From Patescibacteria group bacterium (GTDB taxonomy: Bacteria > Patescibacteriota > Patescibacteriia > Patescibacteriales > WJLG01), in the NCBI GenBank assembly GCA_028707065.1, contig JAQTUZ010000010.1, positions 1 to 48,271 of the forward strand: 48,271 nucleotides of DNA, written 5' to 3'. Made by a program: the position numbers and the translations under genes. Below, piece after piece: positions 23,052 to 30,179 of the stretch (position 1 is the first letter of the stretch; each line of letters starts with the position of its first letter). The notes beneath the pieces are model-generated. The model saw only the letters and a program-made list of their open reading frames with translations, ran no database searches and was not told the origin of the DNA.

Positions 23052-24209
23052 TTACAGATACGACAGGATCAACTCCCCCATCGCTTTGGTGCCGAGAAGT
23101 ATATCCCCGGTGATATTGGACGTGTAAAGATCAGGTGTTCTGAATCCATCCCTGAGCGAGCAAGTCACTGATGACTCGATCGCCACCGCGCCCTGTTTGG
23201 CGCCGATGTGCCGAAGCATCATTGCTCCGGCCAGGATCCGTCCGAGCGGATTGGCCTCGTCCCTTCCTTTAAGCGTCGGCGCTGTTCCGGCGCCGCTTTC
23301 GAACATTGCCGCGCCGGTATCAGGGTTAATGGCTGACGAACACATCATGCCCATACTCCCGAGAGCGGCCGCCGCGCCGTCCGAGAGGATGTCGCCGTGT
23401 TCATTGCCGCAAGCGATCACCCCGTGCAGTTTGGCCGGCGTGAACAGCAAAGCGTTGGCCGAATCCACATACTGATGGGAAAGCTGTACTTCGGGAAAAT
23501 CCTTTTTCCCGACGGCGGTGACGATCTTGCGCCAGAAATCATAGCGCGCCATCACGTTAGCTTTGTCCACGGAAATCAGCGGCAGATTCTTATCCCGGGC
23601 ATACTTGAACGCCGCCGAGATATACTTATGAATCGACTGCCAGCGATAATAGGAAATGTCAGTGACCATTTCTTCCGTACCCGTAACATCCTTTTTCGCT
23701 TTGATGCCGAGCATGCCGCGCGTTTTCTCGTCGATTTTTTCCGCCAGATCGGCCGTGCCGAAATAGCTGTCCTCGAGCAGAAAACGAATGAAGACCTGTT
23801 CTACTCCCTGTTCCGGAATGGTCTCCGCTTTCACGTTGGCCAGGTGGGCCAAGGCTTTGACGTAGATCATCGGCCGAAAATTGAGGAGCAGCCCCATCTT
23901 TTGCCGCAGAGCCAGCAGGCATCTGGCCTCCGGTTTCATCTCCGGTTTTTCCACGCCGATCGTGCTGTCGAATTTCGGATCACCCACGCCACCGAAAAAG
24001 ATCGTTCCGATCTCGACCGCCCGGTTGAAAGATTCTTGCGGCAGGGTGTCGCCGAATTTTTCGTAGGCATTCCAGCCCATCGGCGTTTCTTCGAAAATAA
24101 TCTCGACGCCGTCTAATCTGGCGGCTTTGATGACGATCGCGCAAGCGGCCGCCATCATTTCCGGACCCGATCCATCGCCGGTTACCAGGGCGATTCTTTT
24201 TTCCCTCAT
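23052..24209 (-). CDS. leuB: 3-isopropylmalate dehydrogenase family (LeuB-like)
   Basis: The family oxidatively decarboxylates 3-isopropylmalate with NAD+. The 385-residue protein shows ALVTGDGSGPE at the start, PEARCLLALRQKMGLLLNFRP (about 93-113, with substrate-binding arginines), a Y149-F in DSYFG, K216 in SVDKANVMARYDFWR, and the metal aspartates in SHQYVDSAN (D239) and GNEHGDILSDGAAA (D263, D267). AGGGAG precedes the start. It follows the leuCD fusion after a 56-base gap containing a GC hairpin without T tail. Related enzymes act on homoisocitrate or methylmalate; with leuCD as partner, leucine synthesis is the simplest reading. leuA is not in the window. Confidence 0.88.
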   Translation of the reverse strand: MREKRIALVTGDGSGPEMMAAACAIVIKAARLDGVEIIFEETPMGWNAYEKFGDTLPQESFNRAVEIGTIFFGGVGDPKFDSTIGVEKPEMKPEARCLLALRQKMGLLLNFRPMIYVKALAHLANVKAETIPEQGVEQVFIRFLLEDSYFGTADLAEKIDEKTRGMLGIKAKKDVTGTEEMVTDISYYRWQSIHKYISAAFKYARDKNLPLISVDKANVMARYDFWRKIVTAVGKKDFPEVQLSHQYVDSANALLFTPAKLHGVIACGNEHGDILSDGAAAALGSMGMMCSSAINPDTGAAMFESGAGTAPTLKGRDEANPLGRILAGAMMLRHIGAKQGAVAIESSVTCSLRDGFRTPDLYTSNITGDILLGTKAMGELILSYL

Positions 24210-24265
24210 GAATTTCTCCCTTAAGTTGAGGCGGCACCCGAAACAGATCCGGGCGCCGCTTGATT

Positions 24266-26221
24266 TTAGAGTTTTCCTTCCCCCACGAGTTCGCTGGCAA
24301 GATTGATCATATAACCGACGCTGCCGCCGTTTCTGATCAGCTCTTTCTGGTAGTCGGAAACGGGAAATTTTGCCCTTGCTTTTGAACCCGACATCGTTAT
24401 ATCCCAGCTTATTTCTCCTTCTTCGAGACAGACCGCGATCTTCGGGGGCCTTTTCTTAAAAAGCTCATCGACCTTTTCTTTCGGCAGAACAACACAAAGA
24501 AGCCCGTTGGCAATCATGTTATTCTCGAAAATGCGGGCAAAACTCGGCGCGATCACGCACCTGATCCCGGCCGCTTCCAAAGCCCATGGCGCGTGCTCTC
24601 TTGATGAGCCGCAGCCGAAATTTTCACCAGCCACCAAAATCCGCGACTGGTAAAGTTTGGGCCGGTCTTTGACCGGAATCACCGCGTCTTCCAGACAATG
24701 CTCGCCGAATTTCGCCTTGTCGGTTTGATTCAAGTATTTGGCCGGAATGATCTGATCAGTATCGACATTATTCTTGGGAAGGTAAAACGCTGTTCCGGAA
24801 AAATCCCCGGCTTTGCCGCTGACAATGCGCGCGCGCAGCTTGGCATAGTCCGGTTTTTCAACCTTTGTTCCGTTCTTCCAACTAGTGGGATGGGCAACGC
24901 CATCGTCCGCCAAAATGCTGTTGGCGACCCTTCCGCAGAAATCATGGTCAGGCTCAGTGATCACTCCCTTGACGGCGGTGATAGCCGCCGTAGCCGGAGA
25001 GGCCAGATGAACCATTCCGTCCCTGCCCATGCGGCCGGGAAAATTGCGATTGGTCGTGGAAACGCACACTTCGCCCGGAGCGATTACTCCGCAGCTCATC
25101 CCGAGACAAGCGCCGCAAGTCGGTCCGGAGACATAACATCCGGCTTTCGCGAATATCTCGATCAAACCCTCTTTGAGCGCCTGTTCATAAATATGCTGGG
25201 TTGCCGGAACCACCACGCAGCGAACTTTGTCAGAAATCATGCCGCCGGACATTTTTATGATGCCGGCCGCCATCCGCAAATCCGAGATTCGCCCGTTGGT
25301 GCAGGAACCGATATAAACCTGATCGACTTTCTTACCCGAGAACCTCGAGACCGCATCCACTTCGCCGGGTGAATACCCGTAGGTAATCGCCGGAAGCAGA
25401 TCGGAGACATCGATATCAATAACACGATAATATTCTGCATCGCTATCGCTATTCAGTTCGAGCATCTCATCGATCGCCTTCCGGGGTGAATTAATTTTTC
25501 TGCTCAAGGCGGGCCAGAGATAATTGATCGTCTTATCATCAACCATCATCATTCCCGAAGTCGCTCCGGCTTCCACGGCCATATTGGCAATGGTCATCCT
25601 CCCGTCCATGCTCATCTCGCTGATGACAATGCCGCCGAATTCCAGCACCGCGTTGGTCGCGCCCTTGACGCCGATCTTGTTGATGAGCGTCAGAATGAGA
25701 TCTTTGGCAAACACGTTCTCCGGCAAGACGCCATTGAAGTTGACGCGAATGACCTTTTGCGGCGGACATATCCAAAGTCCGGTGATAAGCCCGTTCTCCA
25801 CTTCGGTCGTGCCCACACCGGCCGTGAAAGCGCCGAAAGCGCCGTGCGTGCAGGTATGGCTGTCGCCCATGATCCCGATATCGCCCGGGCTGATCCAGCC
25901 TTTTTCCGGAATAACCGCGTGACAGACGCCGTTGCGCCCGACATCAAGAAATTCGATGCCGTGCTCACGACTCCAGTCGCGGGTAATCTTTCCCTGGATG
26001 GCCGAGGCCGTGTCTTTGGCCGGATTGACATGATCGATCATGGCCTTAATCTTGTTCGGATTAAAAACCACGTCAATGCCGCGCTCCCTCATATCAAGAA
26101 TTGCGTTGGGCGTGGTGATTTCATGGCACCAGACCCAGTCCAGCTTAAGCGCCATTCCGCCGTCGGCAAATTTCCTGACCAAATGACGCGCGATAATCTT
26201 GGCAAACATTGTCTTGCCCAT
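24266..26221 (-). CDS. leuCD: Fused 3-isopropylmalate dehydratase, LeuC-LeuD in one chain
   Basis: Isopropylmalate isomerase is normally two bacterial proteins; here a single 651-residue chain carries both. Residues about 8-425 are the aconitase-type large subunit with MGDSHTCTHGAFGAF (118-132) and the 4Fe-4S cysteines C307 (GSCTNGR), C369 and C372 (GPTCGACLG). Residues about 470-645 are the swivel domain with NVDTDQIIPAKYL (485-497) and GCGSSREHAPWAL (536-548). The join near 440-465 is a short linker and the frame is intact, so it is not an assembly break. GGAGGAG precedes the ATG. A TTGACA promoter lies about 100 bases upstream, and leuB is the next gene. Confidence 0.92.
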   Translation of the reverse strand: MGKTMFAKIIARHLVRKFADGGMALKLDWVWCHEITTPNAILDMRERGIDVVFNPNKIKAMIDHVNPAKDTASAIQGKITRDWSREHGIEFLDVGRNGVCHAVIPEKGWISPGDIGIMGDSHTCTHGAFGAFTAGVGTTEVENGLITGLWICPPQKVIRVNFNGVLPENVFAKDLILTLINKIGVKGATNAVLEFGGIVISEMSMDGRMTIANMAVEAGATSGMMMVDDKTINYLWPALSRKINSPRKAIDEMLELNSDSDAEYYRVIDIDVSDLLPAITYGYSPGEVDAVSRFSGKKVDQVYIGSCTNGRISDLRMAAGIIKMSGGMISDKVRCVVVPATQHIYEQALKEGLIEIFAKAGCYVSGPTCGACLGMSCGVIAPGEVCVSTTNRNFPGRMGRDGMVHLASPATAAITAVKGVITEPDHDFCGRVANSILADDGVAHPTSWKNGTKVEKPDYAKLRARIVSGKAGDFSGTAFYLPKNNVDTDQIIPAKYLNQTDKAKFGEHCLEDAVIPVKDRPKLYQSRILVAGENFGCGSSREHAPWALEAAGIRCVIAPSFARIFENNMIANGLLCVVLPKEKVDELFKKRPPKIAVCLEEGEISWDITMSGSKARAKFPVSDYQKELIRNGGSVGYMINLASELVGEGKL

Positions 26222-26316
26222 CTTGCTCCTCCTCTTTGGTTTTGGCTTTTTAAAGCCTGTTTAGTTTTCAAAAAACAATAAAATATTCACCGGTTCAGTG
26301 TCAATTTTATCGTTAA

Positions 26317-26345
26317 ATCTTAAGAGAAAAGACAAAAAATGTCAA
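26317..26345 (-). promoter_or_regulatory. Promoter of leuCD-leuB
   Basis: TTGACA (26340-26345), 17 bases, TAAGAT (26317-26322) on the minus strand, giving a leader of roughly 90 bases. Confidence 0.75.
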
Positions 26346-26463
26346 GGTCGATTATACCGGCTTCCGAGGCCGTCTGTCTGCGCCACCAGCGGCCTTTAGG
26401 GTCAGGCAGACAAGTCTCATCCTCCAGCCCTCGGCATATCGATTGCCTGATCCAAGCGCAAAC

Positions 26464-26488
26464 CAAAAACACCGCGCGAGGCGGTGTT
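26464..26488 (-). terminator. Terminator of the small basic protein gene, copy 1
   Basis: Stem AACACCGC/GCGGTGTT (26468-26488) with T-rich tail on the minus strand. It is part of the ~180-bp block duplicated at 37904-38078. Confidence 0.75.
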
Positions 26489-26504
26489 CTTAATCGATAA
26501 AATT

Positions 26505-26624
26505 TTATTTCTTTTTCCTAGCCGCTTTTTTCTCCAGCATCAAGCGTTTGATTTCCAGACGCTTCTTGGTTTTATGAGAGTGCGATTTTTTCCTGGTGCC
26601 GATCGCGTTTAATCTTGTCGCCAT
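26505..26624 (-). CDS. Small highly basic protein, copy 1 (39 aa)
   Basis: The frame runs from ATG (26624) to TAA (26505). The product begins MATRLNAIGTRKKSHSHKTKK and ends EKKAARKKK, with close to half its residues Lys, Arg or His. It has no hydrophobic core and probably binds RNA or DNA. The R-K-K-x-x-x-H-K-x-K-K pattern faintly recalls small ribosomal proteins of the bS22/mS38 (COX24-like) kind, but I cannot confirm that. A near-identical gene lies at 37941-38060 (38 of 39 residues equal), including terminator and upstream sequence, which strongly supports a real gene. It has no clear Shine-Dalgarno. Confidence 0.8.
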   Translation of the reverse strand: MATRLNAIGTRKKSHSHKTKKRLEIKRLMLEKKAARKKK

Positions 26625-26742
26625 ATAAAAAATTTAGTGAATAATCCTCATCTTAACATGTTGCCGGAATATTATCAAATAATACCTTGAAGTAGCAGGA
26701 ACTTTTCGGTTCCATGTCCGAACCGCTGAAACTAACAGCGGA

Positions 26743-28920
26743 TTATTTCATGAAGTAGAGGAAAATTATTACGATGATGATTATTAAAAATAGCACTCCG
26801 ACAACGTTGCCCCGGGCAATTTTCCGCAGCGGGTTGATATTGACATGCAGATAGCCACTCTCGCTGCGAGGTCTTATTTTATAAGTAAGCTTTTTTCCCG
26901 TTTCCGCCGAGCGGATCACCAATTCCACCTCCGAGTCGCCGCGGTTAGCCAGGACATGCTGGAAATAAGGATCCCGGGGACGATAGAGTTTCGGGTTTTT
27001 TAAGTACCGATGACCGAGGGCGGGCAAATTGATAACACGCTCGCCATTGATTTTTTTCAAAACATCCCCGGCTTTTATGCCCTCTTCCGCCGCTACCGAA
27101 TATGGTTCGACATAATTGATGACACTCCAGTCTGTCGGATCAAACCCAAGTCCCAGCCCCCCGTAGCGAACACGGCAGATATGCCGTTTCGCGGCGTTGG
27201 CTGATGGGGCGGAAAACTCTCTCGCCAGCTCGCCGAATATCACCGGCGCAATCCCGCGGATATCCGAATCAGGCCCTTCGCTATCCGCTTCGCCGATCCA
27301 GATCAAGGGCGGGGTTTTCAATTTCACGCCCTTCATCAGCTCGGCGTGGTTTAAAAAGTTGAGCCGGATATTGCTGTAATAGCTGACGGTGGTGTAGCCG
27401 GGCGTAGTGCTGGAGCTGGTGATCGGCACTGCCGAAGAGAATCCGCCGAAGTTCCAGCCGATCATGCCGGCGTTCCAAACATAATCCACTTTCGTGCTGG
27501 TAACCGTGGTCGGCGGCGTGTATTGTTCCTTCTTGCCGATAAAGAAATCCATACTAATGAGGATTTGCGGATCATTTTTGACGCGGATCAACCCCTGTCT
27601 CTGCAACACTTTTTCCAATTGCCCGAAGAGTTCTTTTTCTAAGAGCGGATTCGTCTTATTAGTGTAGTCAAAGTCAAAAGTCTTGAAGCCGGCAAGGTAT
27701 TCTTCGGCGTCCTTATAGGCCCGGATATTGATCGCTTCGACAGGGAAGACAACGGGAAAAATATCCTGAGCATCGAAACTTGCGGCGTGATCCCCTATCA
27801 TGCTTGCCATGCCAGACTCGGAGGTAAAGGAAAGATTTCCGCCAACTGCTTTTTTTTGTTTTCTTTTTCTCGTGATCAAAGACAGGATAATGATAAAAGC
27901 GATGAAGCCGCCGATTATTTCCAGCCAAATTACCGCCGTTTGCTCGGGAGTTTTCTTCTCCCACCAGCGGTCAAGTTTAGACGGATCAAATGACGTGGGA
28001 TCAGTCGGCAGGCCGCCATGTTTGATATAAGTGAACTGGCCCTTGGCAACTTGAACTATATTTTTGCCTTTCAAGTCAGCGACAGCCAATAATCCTTCCA
28101 GAACCCTGACGGTAGTTCCTAATTTATCCGTGTCCACTAAAAATTCCGTGCCCGTGACTCCTAAAATCGCGTCGCGAGTCGTGACTGTGCGGCAATTTTT
28201 TCTAACCAAGTTTTGCCCGACAATGCATTTCCCATCATGAAATGGCTGCCACATATATCTATACCGGCCAAAAACGCTCTGCACTTCATCATCGGAAACC
28301 GGAGTAAAGGTAGAATTGGCATCAAGCTGAATCACCGAACCGTCAGGCATGGTAATTTCAATCCGCTCGTTATCGCCGGATTGGATCTGCTTGCCATGGG
28401 GCAAAGTGTCATACTGAAGCTCTTTAAGCTGAAAAGAAGGGGGCGTAACAAGTTTGGGGGCAGTATCTTGTGTTTGCTTTGTCTGCTGCGTTTGCTTTGT
28501 CTGTTGTGTTTGTTGTGTTTGCTTTGTTTGTTGCGTTTGTTGTGTTTGCTGCGCTGCGCCTGCTTGCGTGATCGGCGCGCATTGCCGGGTAATAAGTCCT
28601 TGGGGGCCGGTAACTTCCAAACAAAAATTACCGCTCGAATTAAAAAGATGAGTGTAAAGGATCGCCGGAGCAGTGCCATTGCTCACCAGGCAATCGTTGT
28701 CTAAATCCCTGATAATAGTAAAGCCTCCCTGACCGCGAAAGACCTGGCAGGCTATCCGGGGCGAAGCATACTGATTGAGGGTTTGCGCGCTGGCGCGGCC
28801 GGTGAACAAAAAACTTGTCAGCGACGCTACCACCGCGAAAACTATCAGCGTGGCGGCCAGACCGGCAGTCTTGCCGATCATTGCTCTTGGCGAAAAAAAA
28901 TCTTGCTTGTTTGTTGGCAT
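26743..28920 (-). CDS. Multi-domain membrane protein: FecR, DUF4136-like and PDZ domains
   Basis: This 725-residue protein has an N-terminal helix (about 18-38), a small Cys-containing domain, a Gln/Thr repeat (124-151), and a FecR-type domain (about 175-300: IEITMPDGSVIQLDANS, AILGVTGTEFLVDTD, VRVLEGLLAVAD). A second helix lies at about 328-349. Next is a DUF4136-like domain (about 405-575: FKTFDFDYTNKTNP, FGQLEKVLQRQGL, DPQILISMDFF), a PDZ domain (about 580-690: GLGLGFDPTDWSVINYV, AAEEGIKAGDVLKKINGERV) and a C-terminal helix (705-723). FecR domains sense or transmit outside signals; PDZ binds peptides. I infer a signalling or envelope-assembly scaffold. It appears monocistronic. Confidence 0.8.
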   Translation of the reverse strand: MPTNKQDFFSPRAMIGKTAGLAATLIVFAVVASLTSFLFTGRASAQTLNQYASPRIACQVFRGQGGFTIIRDLDNDCLVSNGTAPAILYTHLFNSSGNFCLEVTGPQGLITRQCAPITQAGAAQQTQQTQQTKQTQQTQQTKQTQQTKQTQDTAPKLVTPPSFQLKELQYDTLPHGKQIQSGDNERIEITMPDGSVIQLDANSTFTPVSDDEVQSVFGRYRYMWQPFHDGKCIVGQNLVRKNCRTVTTRDAILGVTGTEFLVDTDKLGTTVRVLEGLLAVADLKGKNIVQVAKGQFTYIKHGGLPTDPTSFDPSKLDRWWEKKTPEQTAVIWLEIIGGFIAFIIILSLITRKRKQKKAVGGNLSFTSESGMASMIGDHAASFDAQDIFPVVFPVEAINIRAYKDAEEYLAGFKTFDFDYTNKTNPLLEKELFGQLEKVLQRQGLIRVKNDPQILISMDFFIGKKEQYTPPTTVTSTKVDYVWNAGMIGWNFGGFSSAVPITSSSTTPGYTTVSYYSNIRLNFLNHAELMKGVKLKTPPLIWIGEADSEGPDSDIRGIAPVIFGELAREFSAPSANAAKRHICRVRYGGLGLGFDPTDWSVINYVEPYSVAAEEGIKAGDVLKKINGERVINLPALGHRYLKNPKLYRPRDPYFQHVLANRGDSEVELVIRSAETGKKLTYKIRPRSESGYLHVNINPLRKIARGNVVGVLFLIIIIVIIFLYFMK
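28468..28551 (-). repeat. Gln/Thr-coding minisatellite
   Basis: About 84 bases encode repeated QQT and KQT units (residues 124-151 of the FecR/PDZ protein). The DNA is made of short words such as TTTGTTGTG and could expand or contract in steps of three codons or multiples without breaking the frame. Confidence 0.8.
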
Positions 28921-28984
28921 ATTTTTATATTTAAATTGCTTATCGATTTACTTTATAAAAATCCTCAAATAAACATTGAAGTTT

Positions 28985-29641
28985 TTATTGACTTAAGCTG
29001 TTCGCTACGGAAATCAATCGGACATTATCGCAAGCTTCGATCGGCCGCGCTTCCTGTTCTGAAAATTTCGTTGACCAGGCGAAATAATCGCCGTCAGTCG
29101 ATTGATCGCTGAAGCTGGAACCAAAATAATAACAGCCGGCCAATTGCCAATCATTTGCCGCTGACCAGGCAAAAACTTTCATCATCCCCTCTCCCGATCC
29201 CGCGCCATTTTGGTCAACCACGGTCAGCAGTAATTTTTTATTATCAACCAGGAGATAATAAGGATTATTTTTGTCCGTAACTTTCGAATCTTTAATCTCG
29301 GTTAATTTGATCCATTGCTTATCTCCCTGTTTGGCGATCAGAATGCCCGCGAACGACGGGGTAAAGCCGGAAGGCGTTGATAAAACAACGTTCATCGAAT
29401 TGCGCAGAACCAGAGCGAACAGAACATTGCCGATTTGAAAATACTTGGCAATTTGACCGGCATTGATATCGGCCGGAATTTTCAGATTGGGATTAGCAAT
29501 TTCTTTGATCGCGGCGCCAGCATTAAGCGCCTGATTTATTTGGGCGGAAATTGAAGATTTTTGCTCGTTGGGCGGAAACAAAGAACAACCGGAGAGAGCC
29601 AGGCTGAATAGCGCCAAAATAATTAATATCTTGCTTTTCAT
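28985..29641 (-). CDS. Lipoprotein of unknown function (218 aa)
   Basis: MKSKILIILALFSLALSGC is a clear lipoprotein signal with Cys19. The ~200-residue mature part is predicted mostly beta (VLFALVLRNSMNVVLSTPSG, PYYLLVDNKKLLLTVVDQNG). Two further Cys occur near the end (GCYYFG, EACDNV). I do not recognise a family. A TATAAT box ends eight bases before the ATG and no Shine-Dalgarno exists, so the mRNA is close to leaderless. Confidence 0.72.
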   Translation of the reverse strand: MKSKILIILALFSLALSGCSLFPPNEQKSSISAQINQALNAGAAIKEIANPNLKIPADINAGQIAKYFQIGNVLFALVLRNSMNVVLSTPSGFTPSFAGILIAKQGDKQWIKLTEIKDSKVTDKNNPYYLLVDNKKLLLTVVDQNGAGSGEGMMKVFAWSAANDWQLAGCYYFGSSFSDQSTDGDYFAWSTKFSEQEARPIEACDNVRLISVANSLSQ

Positions 29642-29649
29642 ATGCTTTT

Positions 29650-29655
29650 ATTATA
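29650..29655 (-). promoter_or_regulatory. -10 box of the 28985 lipoprotein
   Basis: TGCTATAAT on the minus strand, eight bases before the start codon (extended -10). Confidence 0.6.
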
Positions 29656-29822
29656 GCAAAAAATCGCCGGCTTGAAAAAGCGAGCGGCAAGCCGCAGCTC
29701 CGCATTACGAATGACATTAAAACCAAGATTATAAAAGCTGGAAAAAATTTGCGCCTATCAAATAGATTCGGCTCACAGTGGCGATAATCTTTTTAAAAAA
29801 TATCAAAATGAATGGTATCAAC

Positions 29823-30098
29823 CGCAGGGCAAGTCCTGCACCCATCTTTTCTAAAAGGTATCCTCGCGTGCCGCCGGACGAGGTATTTATCATCGCTCGC
29901 TCGGAAATAATCCCTGCGAGGCGCGGGATTATTTCGCTCGCTTCGCTTGATAACCAATCTTATCTGCGCTCGCTCGGAAATAATCGCCGCGAGGCGCGGG
30001 ATTATTTCGCTCGCTTCGCTTGATAACCAATCTTATCTGCGCTCGCTCGGAAATAATCGCCGCGAGGCGCGGGATTATTTCGCTCGCTTCGCTTGATA
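29823..30098 (+). repeat. Dispersed repeat with 73-bp tandem amplification
   Basis: 29823-29952 matches the inverted copy at 12112-12251. From 29895 a 73-bp unit is repeated: units start at 29895, 29968 and 30041, the last one truncated. Each unit contains cgctcgctcgg, aaataat, a GC-rich centre (cgccgcgaggcgcgg), attattt and cgctcgcttcgcttgataa, which can fold into a hairpin like bacterial REP elements. The last two units are nearly identical, suggesting recent amplification. No gene lies between 29642 and 30180. Confidence 0.88.
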
Positions 30099-30100
30099 AT

Positions 30101-30129
30101 AAAAATACCGGCTGATGCCGATATTTTTA
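30101..30129 (-). terminator. Terminator of the 30180 gene
   Basis: Stem CGGC/GCCG inside a longer AAAAATA...TATTTTT pairing, T-rich on the minus strand. Confidence 0.6.
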
Positions 30130-30179
30130 TTTATCGCTGTCCGGGAAATATTATAATCTGTTTAAGGAAAGATTAGAAT

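Noticed and set aside
26261-26290. Possible leucine leader peptide before leuCD (GTG start, Leu-Leu codons TTA TTG)
   Set aside because: The nine-codon frame has only two Leu codons, and the hairpin that follows has no T run, so there is no terminator to attenuate. It does not match the standard of the hisG leader.
28468-28551. CRISPR or intergenic tandem repeat
   Set aside because: It is in-frame coding sequence for a Gln/Thr stretch of a multi-domain protein.
29895-30098. CRISPR array
   Set aside because: The 73-bp units are contiguous, with near-identical sequence throughout and no unique spacers; no cas gene is present.
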